NCBI GenBank assembly: GCA_014190275.1
Contig: BJGE01000020.1
Coordinates: 1 to 33,073 of the forward strand
Origin: Actinomycetes bacterium
GTDB lineage: Bacteria; Actinomycetota; Actinomycetes; S36-B12
Reading direction: 5' to 3'
DNA: 33,073 bases
A program made the position numbers and the translations under genes. Shown in pieces: positions 26,718 through 33,073 of this stretch; the stretch's first letter is position 1, and each line of letters begins with the position of its first letter. The notes under the pieces were generated by a model. That model saw only the letters and a list, made by a program, of their open reading frames with translations. It was not told where the DNA came from and searched no databases.

Positions 26718-28196
26718 ATGGCGATGAACCGCCCCAGCGCCGTCATCATCCTTGCCGCTGGCGAGGGCACGAGAATGCGGTCTGCGACCCCAAAGGTGCT
26801 GCACAGTATCGCCGGCCGGTCACTGCTTGGCCACGTCATCGAGGCCGCTGCAACTTTGGAACCTGAGCACCTGGTCGTGGTGGTTGGGCACGGCCGCGAC
26901 CAGGTAATTGAGCATATTGCCGAGATTGCCCCGTGGGCGTTGATCGTGGTGCAGGCCGAGCAACATGGCACCGGGCACGCGGTTCGGGTGGCCTTGGAAG
27001 ACCTTGACGCCAAGGGGGCGGTGTTTGGTGATGCTCCACTAGTCGTATTGACCGGAGATACGCCACTGCTAACAGGTGGCACCTTGGTGCAATTGGTCGT
27101 TGCCCATGACGAAGCCAAGGCGGCGGCGACAGTGCTTACCACCCGTCTTGCAGACCCGTTCGGCTATGGCCGGGTAATCCGCGATGCCGCCGGCGGCGTA
27201 CAGCGCATTGTCGAGCAAAAAGATGCCACGGCTGATGAACGAGCGGTTGCTGAAATCAATTCGGGAATGTATGCCTTTGATCTAACAAAACTGCGTGGGG
27301 TCTTGGGCCGCCTGACCGCCGACAATGCCCAAGGCGAGCAGTATCTCCCAGATGTCGTCGGTCTCTTGCGCGGTGACTCAGCTTCGGTTGCGGCGTCAAT
27401 GTGTCTGGACTCAACGGAGATCATGGGGGTAAATGACCGCGTGCAGCTTGCGGCGGCAGCGGCCATCATGCGAGATCGAATCAACACCCGGTGGATGCGT
27501 GATGGAGTAGCGATCGCTGATCCCGCCACCACTTGGCTAGATGTTGACGTCGATATCGAGCCAGATGTCATGATCTTGCCTAACACGACCTTGCGCGGCC
27601 CCACTTCGATTGCATCAGGGGCCCAAATCGGCCCGGGAACCACTTTGGTGTCATGTGAGGTCGCCGAGAATGCCACCGTGATCCACACCTGGGCGGAGCT
27701 AGCGGTTATCGGTGCGGGCAGCCAGGTGGGCCCATTTACCTACCTGCGCCCGGGAACCGTGCTCGGTGCCGATACCAAGGCCGGGGCCTTCGTCGAGATC
27801 AAGAACTCCAATATCGGCGACTCGTCGAAGGTGCCGCACCTGTCATATGTTGGAGATGCCCAGATCGGCACGGGTAGCAATATCGGCGCGGCAACGGTGT
27901 TTGTCAACTATGACGGGGTCGAAAAGCATCGCACCGTCATCGGCGACCATGTGCGAGTTGGCAGTGACACCATGCTCGTGGCACCGGTGACCATCGGAGA
28001 TGGTGCCTACACGGCGGCAGGTTCGGTAATTACCGAGGACGTGCCCCCGGGGGCGATGGGGGTAGGTCGGTCACGGCAACGCAATATTCTCGACTGGGTG
28101 CTACGGCGCCGGCCAGGCACTGACTCTGCGAGGGCTGCAAATCAAGTTATTTCCACTGTAAGTAAATCCGATACTAACGCACAGGAGGATAAGTGA
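26718..28196 (+). CDS. glmU: Bifunctional UDP-GlcNAc pyrophosphorylase / glucosamine-1-P acetyltransferase
   Basis: [34 protein letters not shown]; left-handed beta-helix C-terminus. Confidence 0.97.
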   Translation: MAMNRPSAVIILAAGEGTRMRSATPKVLHSIAGRSLLGHVIEAAATLEPEHLVVVVGHGRDQVIEHIAEIAPWALIVVQAEQHGTGHAVRVALEDLDAKGAVFGDAPLVVLTGDTPLLTGGTLVQLVVAHDEAKAAATVLTTRLADPFGYGRVIRDAAGGVQRIVEQKDATADERAVAEINSGMYAFDLTKLRGVLGRLTADNAQGEQYLPDVVGLLRGDSASVAASMCLDSTEIMGVNDRVQLAAAAAIMRDRINTRWMRDGVAIADPATTWLDVDVDIEPDVMILPNTTLRGPTSIASGAQIGPGTTLVSCEVAENATVIHTWAELAVIGAGSQVGPFTYLRPGTVLGADTKAGAFVEIKNSNIGDSSKVPHLSYVGDAQIGTGSNIGAATVFVNYDGVEKHRTVIGDHVRVGSDTMLVAPVTIGDGAYTAAGSVITEDVPPGAMGVGRSRQRNILDWVLRRRPGTDSARAANQVISTVSKSDTNAQEDK

Positions 28197-29194
28197 CCGA
28201 ACTCGTGGTGGCCAACAAGAAGAGATTGGTGCTCCTTGCCGGCCGGTCACATCCGCAGCTGGCAAATCAAGTTGCCCAACACCTTGGTATCCCGCTGTCC
28301 AAGACGACGGCATTTGATTTCGCCAATGGTGAGATCTTCGTGCGTTTCCAGGAGTCGGTGCGCGGTTGCGACGCGTTCGTCCTCCAAAGCCACACGACCC
28401 CGATCAATCAATGGATCATGGAGCAACTCATCATGGTTGATGCGTTGAAACGGGCATCGGCAAAGCGCATAACCGTGGTGATGCCGTTCTACGGTTATGC
28501 GCGCCAAGATAAGAAGCATCGCGGACGCGAGCCCATCTCGGCCAGGTTGATGGCAGACCTGTTCAAGGCCGCTGGCGCTGACCGATTGATGACAGTTGAC
28601 CTGCACACTTCACAGATTCAGGGCTTCTTTGATGGGCCGGTTGATCATCTGTTCGCGCTGCCGCTACTCGCCTCACATGTCTCGAATAAAACTGACCGCT
28701 CGCAGATCACGGTGATCTCACCAGATGCGGGTCGGGTGCGGGTTGCCGAACGGTGGACCGATGTGCTCGGGGCGCCCTTAGCGATCATTCACAAGAGGCG
28801 TGACCCGGATGTGGCGAACCAGGTTCGGGTGCTCGAGGTGGTCGGCGACGTTGAAGGTCGGGTCTGTGTGGTGGTCGACGACATGATCGATACCGGTGGA
28901 ACCATTGTTAAAGCCGCCGAGACCTTATTTGACAACGGCGCAGCCGATGTCATTGTGGCAGCCACCCATGCCATCTTGAGCGAACCGGCGGCCGAGCGAC
29001 TGCAAAATTCGCGGATCTCGGAAGTGATAGTTACCGACACCCTGCCCATTGCCGAGCATCAGGCGTTCGCGAAACTAACGGTTCTTTCGATCTCCCAGAT
29101 TTTGGCCAAGGCGGTCAATGAGGTCTTCACCGACGGCTCGGTGACAAGCATGTTTGAAGATCCCGAGACTGCCGTGGTGAACTCCTCCCACTAG
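28193..29194 (+). CDS. prs: Ribose-phosphate pyrophosphokinase
   Basis: [64 protein letters not shown] overlap with glmU. Confidence 0.97.
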   Translation: MTELVVANKKRLVLLAGRSHPQLANQVAQHLGIPLSKTTAFDFANGEIFVRFQESVRGCDAFVLQSHTTPINQWIMEQLIMVDALKRASAKRITVVMPFYGYARQDKKHRGREPISARLMADLFKAAGADRLMTVDLHTSQIQGFFDGPVDHLFALPLLASHVSNKTDRSQITVISPDAGRVRVAERWTDVLGAPLAIIHKRRDPDVANQVRVLEVVGDVEGRVCVVVDDMIDTGGTIVKAAETLFDNGAADVIVAATHAILSEPAAERLQNSRISEVIVTDTLPIAEHQAFAKLTVLSISQILAKAVNEVFTDGSVTSMFEDPETAVVNSSH

Positions 29195-29258
29195 GAAACC
29201 GGGGGTTAACGAGTACCAGCCAGTGCCGGGGCGCTCGTGGCCCGGATTTGGGTTGGGC

Positions 29259-29367
29259 TAGACTGCGGCTACTCCTCGGCGAGGGTGACCACCTGCTGGT
29301 CACCGTGATCGACGTGGTCGGCGCCCAACGCGCTTCACCGAGGTGAATTTCGCTAAGGAGAAGTACG
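29259..29367 (+). promoter_or_regulatory. Promoter (-10 TAGACT) and structured ~95-nt 5' leader of rplY
   Basis: TAGACT at 29259-29264; GGTGACCA-CCTGC-TGGTCACC hairpin 29284-29304; CCTCGG near 29275 complementary to CCGAGG near 29338. Confidence 0.5.
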
Positions 29368-29952
29368 TTGTCACAGGTAGCAATCACCGCTCAGGCCCGC
29401 TCCGAATTCGGCAAGGGAGCGGCGCGCAAATTACGTCGCGAGGGCCGCATCCCGGCCGTCATCTACGGCAGTGGCAGCGAGTTGCTCCACATCACCCTCC
29501 CCGAGCATGAGCTCAATTTGGCACTTCGCAAGCCGCGGGTGGTGCTCGCGGTCACCTTCGAAGGTTCGACCGTCATCACCAAGCCCCGCGATGTGCAGCG
29601 CGATCCGGTCAAGCGGGTTCTTGAGCACCTTGACCTCGTGATAATTTCCAAACTCGAAGCCGCCACGCGTGGAGACATGGCCGACGCGATGAAGGTTGCT
29701 GAAGTAGCTGCGATCGAAGCCGGCATTGACCCGGGTACGGTCGCTGCGGCGATGCAAGATGCCATCGCACGCGGTGAAGACCCGATGGCAGCTGCCCTTC
29801 ATGCTGTCGCTGACGTTCGCGCACAGGCCGAGGCATATGCCGAGGCCAACAGCGCGCAAGCGGAGGTGGATGATGCAGCGGCAGCGGCCGGGGCGGCCGC
29901 GGCTGCGGCAGCAGCCCCGCCGAGTGCACCAGCCGAACCGGCTGCCGAGTAA
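29368..29952 (+). CDS. rplY: 50S ribosomal protein L25/general stress protein Ctc
   Basis: ARSEFGKGAARKLRREGRIPAVIYGSGSELLHITLPEHEL; Ala-rich acidic tail. Confidence 0.96.
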   Translation: MSQVAITAQARSEFGKGAARKLRREGRIPAVIYGSGSELLHITLPEHELNLALRKPRVVLAVTFEGSTVITKPRDVQRDPVKRVLEHLDLVIISKLEAATRGDMADAMKVAEVAAIEAGIDPGTVAAAMQDAIARGEDPMAAALHAVADVRAQAEAYAEANSAQAEVDDAAAAAGAAAAAAAAPPSAPAEPAAE

Positions 29953-29975
29953 CGACTTACGAAGACGCAAATCCC

Positions 29976-30569
29976 ATGACCTGGCTCATTGTGGGCCTAG
30001 GCAACCCTGGTCCGGACTATTCGGCGACCCGGCACAATTTTGGCTATTTGTCGGTGTCCGAGATCGCGGTGCGCATGGCCGGGCGGTTGGCAAAGCACAA
30101 GCGCGCCAACGCTCTCGTGCTTGAAGGGCGTCTCGGGGCCCCGGGGAGTTCGGTAAACGCGGTGCTCGCCCAGCCGCTTTCTTTTATGAACGAGTCAGGC
30201 GGGCCGGTGAAAGCGTTGATGCAGTTCTATGACGTTGCCGATGAAAACCTAATAGTGCTGCATGACGAACTTGACATCCCCTTCGGCAGCATTCGAGTGA
30301 AGTTCGGCGGCGGTGATAACGGCCACAATGGTTTGAAGAGCATTCGCAAGGCGGTCGGTACGGGTGAGTACCTGCGGGTCCGTCTAGGGATCGGCCGCCC
30401 CGTAGGGCGACAGGATCCGGCGGATTTCGTCCTAAAGCCATTTCCTTCGGCGCAGCGGGCCGAAGCCGTTGTGCTGGTGGCGCGCGGTGCTGATGCTGCT
30501 GAGTCTTTAGTTTTCGAGGGGCTTGAGCGCACCCAGAACATTTTCAATGGTGATGGTGAGGTGGGGTAG
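29976..30569 (+). CDS. pth: Peptidyl-tRNA hydrolase
   Basis: WLIVGLGNPGPDYSATRHNFGY, QPLSFMNESGGPV, HDELDIPFG, GGGDNGHNGLKSI. Confidence 0.97.
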   Translation: MTWLIVGLGNPGPDYSATRHNFGYLSVSEIAVRMAGRLAKHKRANALVLEGRLGAPGSSVNAVLAQPLSFMNESGGPVKALMQFYDVADENLIVLHDELDIPFGSIRVKFGGGDNGHNGLKSIRKAVGTGEYLRVRLGIGRPVGRQDPADFVLKPFPSAQRAEAVVLVARGADAAESLVFEGLERTQNIFNGDGEVG

Positions 30570-31388
30570 ATGCACATGCTCAGTGATGCTGAGTTATCGC
30601 GCGCCATCGCGGCGCAGGCCGGTGAGGCGTTGCTGAACCTGCGCTCGGCATTTGGTGACTTAGATCCGGCTGATAAAGATCGGGCGAATGAATTACGGAA
30701 GTCAGGTGATCGCACCGCCCATGAATTGATTGCGGAGTTCTTGGCGCAGCACCGACCGCAGGATGCTTTGCTGAGTGAAGAGGGCGCTGACGACGACCGG
30801 CGGCTATCGGCAGATCGGGTCTGGATCGTTGATCCCCTTGATGGGACTTGGGAGTATGGCCAAGGGCGGGCGGACTTCGCGGTTCATGTGGCGCTGTGGC
30901 TCCCGGCAACTAAGTCCCTTGCCGCCTGCACGGTAGACCTGCCGGCACAAGGGATATCCCGTTCGATGCTAGATGAGGTGGGCGCACCCGCCGCGTTGCC
31001 GGCGAATCGGCCCATTCGAATAGTGGCATCGCGTACGCGCCCGCCTGCCACCTTGCCGGCAGCCGTGGCGCTGCTGGCGGAAAGACTTGAAATTGCGGGG
31101 ATCAGCGAGCAGGGCGTCGAGATCGTAGACGTCGGTTCGGTCGGCGCTAAAGTCAATGAGATGTTGTGCGGGCGCGCGGAAGGGTATGTACACGACACCG
31201 GCTTCTACGAGTGGGATGTGGCAGCCCCATACGGGGTGGCGGCACACTATGGCTTCCTGGCCTGTCATGTCGATGGGGCACCGGTGACCTTTAATCACAT
31301 GCCCCCTTACGTGACCGACCTGATCGTGGCGCACCCGCGGATAGCACCACTGTTGCTCGAGTGCCTCGCGGAGGCGGCTCAACAGTGA
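30570..31388 (+). CDS. CysQ-like 3'(2'),5'-bisphosphate nucleotidase / inositol monophosphatase family
   Basis: LLSEEGADDDRRLSADRVWIVDPLDGTWEYGQGRADFAVHVALW; YEWDVAAPYGVA. Confidence 0.88.
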   Translation: MHMLSDAELSRAIAAQAGEALLNLRSAFGDLDPADKDRANELRKSGDRTAHELIAEFLAQHRPQDALLSEEGADDDRRLSADRVWIVDPLDGTWEYGQGRADFAVHVALWLPATKSLAACTVDLPAQGISRSMLDEVGAPAALPANRPIRIVASRTRPPATLPAAVALLAERLEIAGISEQGVEIVDVGSVGAKVNEMLCGRAEGYVHDTGFYEWDVAAPYGVAAHYGFLACHVDGAPVTFNHMPPYVTDLIVAHPRIAPLLLECLAEAAQQ

Positions 31389-33073
31389 GCCTGACGGGTC
31401 TACTAAGGGCTGTTGCTGAGCTACCAGAATTCATTCGACTGGCCGAAGCCAGGCTGGCAACGGCGGTCGCGCCAACGGCGTTAGCTCCGGTGCTCTTGGC
31501 CCGACTTGCGGCGCCGGCACCGGTTGGCGCCGCACGACGACTCTTAGTTGTCACCGCTACCGGTCGCGAGGCTGATGATTTAGCCATCGGCCTGCGGGCT
31601 CTTGCACCAAGCAGCACTATCGCAGTATTCCCTTCGTGGGAAACCCTGCCGCACGAGAGGCTTTCGCCGTCCCTTGACACCGTGGGCCGTCGTCTCGCAA
31701 TTCTGCGGCGCCTGGCGCACGCCTCTGCGGCGGATCCGCTAGTGCAGCCGATAGACATCCTGATCGCATCGGTGCGCGCAGTTTTGCAACCGATGGCGGC
31801 GGGCCTTGGCGATGTCGAGCCGGTGCGGCTCAACCATGGGATGAGCGTTGATCTCACCTGGCTTGTTGAGCGCTTGAGTGAGCTCGGGTATGAGAGAAAT
31901 GATTTGGTCGAAAGGCGTGGTCAGTTCGCCGTTCGCGGTGGCATCCTTGACGTATTTCCGCCACCTAATGAGCATCCATTGCGGATTGAGTTTTGGGGCG
32001 ATCTGGTCGAGGAGATTCGGACTTTTTCGGCCGCTGACCAAAGGTCACTTGAACTTGCCGGTGACGGCCTATTTGCACCACCGGTACGTGAGTTGCTTTT
32101 GACGTCAGCGGTGCGTGAACGGGCTCGCTTGCTAGCCACCGCAGCGCCTGAAATTGCCGACATGGCCGGCCGGATCGCCGAAGGCCTGCATGTTGAGGGC
32201 ATGGAGACCTTGATCCCGGTTTTAGTCGACAAGATGGTGACGCTGCCCCAGTTGGTTGACCGGTCATCAACCCTGGTGCTTATCGAGCCCGAGCGGATCA
32301 GAACTCGGGCCCATGACCTGGAGCGCACCGCGGCTGAGTTCTTGGCTGCCTCCTGGCATAACGCCGCGGTAGGTGATCAATCTCCCATTGATCTAGCCGG
32401 CGCTTCTTATGCATCCGTAGACGAGATCTTGGCCACCACCGATGGTCGCTCCATGCCCCGGCTCTTGGTAACTTCGCTTGCGACGGATCTTGAGCTATTG
32501 GACGCAAGCGCTGATGAAGTTATTGATTTTGGTGCTGCCGCGGCCCACGAGTATCGCGGTGATTCGGGGTTGGCGTTTGCCGATATAGCTAAGTGGACGG
32601 CTGCGAGTTGGCGGGTGGTACTAGCTAGTGAGGGGCACGGGTCTGCTGAACGCTTCGTTGAGACATTGTCCGGCGAAGACATCCCGGCTCGATTGGTTGA
32701 CTCATTAGACGATGAGCCGCAGCCCGGGGTCGTGAGCGTGACTACGGCGAGCATGTTGCACGGATTCGTCCTCGAAGGGTGTGCACTAGCGGTGCTGACC
32801 GAGACCGACATTGTCGGTCAGCGCTCCTCAACCAAGGATATGCGTCGGCTGCCGTCGCGCCGGCGCCGCACAATTGACCCACTGGCCCTTGCTAAAGGCG
32901 ACTTTGTAGTCCATGAGCAGCACGGCGTAGGCCGTTATGTGGAAATAGCCAAGCGCGAGGTGGGTGGGGTGGCACGGGAGTACTTAGTTGTCGAGTATGC
33001 GCCGAGTAAACGCGGGCAGCCGGCCGATCGACTCTATGTGCCTACCGATCAACTTGATTTAGTCACTCGATAT
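31385..33073 (+). CDS. mfd: Transcription-repair coupling factor Mfd, N-terminal part (truncated by window end)
   Basis: Open frame from GTG 31385 to the edge (absent from ORF track); PSWETLPHERLSPSLDTVGRRL, RGQFAVRGGILDVFPP, GDFVVHEQHGVGRYV. Confidence 0.95.
   Translation, partial: MSLTGLLRAVAELPEFIRLAEARLATAVAPTALAPVLLARLAAPAPVGAARRLLVVTATGREADDLAIGLRALAPSSTIAVFPSWETLPHERLSPSLDTVGRRLAILRRLAHASAADPLVQPIDILIASVRAVLQPMAAGLGDVEPVRLNHGMSVDLTWLVERLSELGYERNDLVERRGQFAVRGGILDVFPPPNEHPLRIEFWGDLVEEIRTFSAADQRSLELAGDGLFAPPVRELLLTSAVRERARLLATAAPEIADMAGRIAEGLHVEGMETLIPVLVDKMVTLPQLVDRSSTLVLIEPERIRTRAHDLERTAAEFLAASWHNAAVGDQSPIDLAGASYASVDEILATTDGRSMPRLLVTSLATDLELLDASADEVIDFGAAAAHEYRGDSGLAFADIAKWTAASWRVVLASEGHGSAERFVETLSGEDIPARLVDSLDDEPQPGVVSVTTASMLHGFVLEGCALAVLTETDIVGQRSSTKDMRRLPSRRRRTIDPLALAKGDFVVHEQHGVGRYVEIAKREVGGVAREYLVVEYAPSKRGQPADRLYVPTDQLDLVTRY

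Noticed and set aside
29871-29935. GCN-rich tract in the rplY 3' end as a repeat expansion
   Set aside because: Ala/Pro-rich acidic tails are common in actinobacterial L25/Ctc; low-complexity coding, not a distinct element.
1-33073. CRISPR arrays, transposases, rRNA or prophage genes
   Set aside because: No spaced direct-repeat arrays, no transposase/integrase-like ORFs and no rRNA-like segments seen.

Overview
This is a 33 kb, GC-rich chromosomal window from an actinobacterium. It is mostly a conserved core locus, recognisable from my memory of the M. tuberculosis Rv0985c-Rv1020 region: mscL, SAF protein, ruc/fmdB, 5-FCL, galU, rimJ, sepX/glpR, tRNA-Ala, pmt, rsmI, metG, tatD, ksgA, ispE, glmU, prs, rplY, pth, mfd. 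Lineage-specific insertions include MarR, TetR plus desaturase, a secreted beta-helix protein, DUF305, and a CysQ-like gene. The most novel signal is a pair of homologous orphan microprotein genes on the minus strand at 13566-13736 (GTG start, 56 aa, absent from the ORF track) and 24615-24803 (62 aa). They share an ungapped N-terminal block (MP...V..P.S....DRLALGV...RPG.AGI) and a Cys-containing C-terminus ending CF.G.EE. Each has a strong Shine-Dalgarno, and each sits convergently just downstream of a tRNA gene. Other notable signals are a perfect CIRCE element before a Ruc/FmdB zinc-ribbon gene with a 15-bp minisatellite tail, a recurrent TANNNT-N6-start leaderless promoter pattern, loss of moeA/glp and rpfB from their usual positions, a MarR-type palindrome, a desaturase/TetR operator cluster, and a structured rplY leader. 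No CRISPR array, transposon or rRNA was found.
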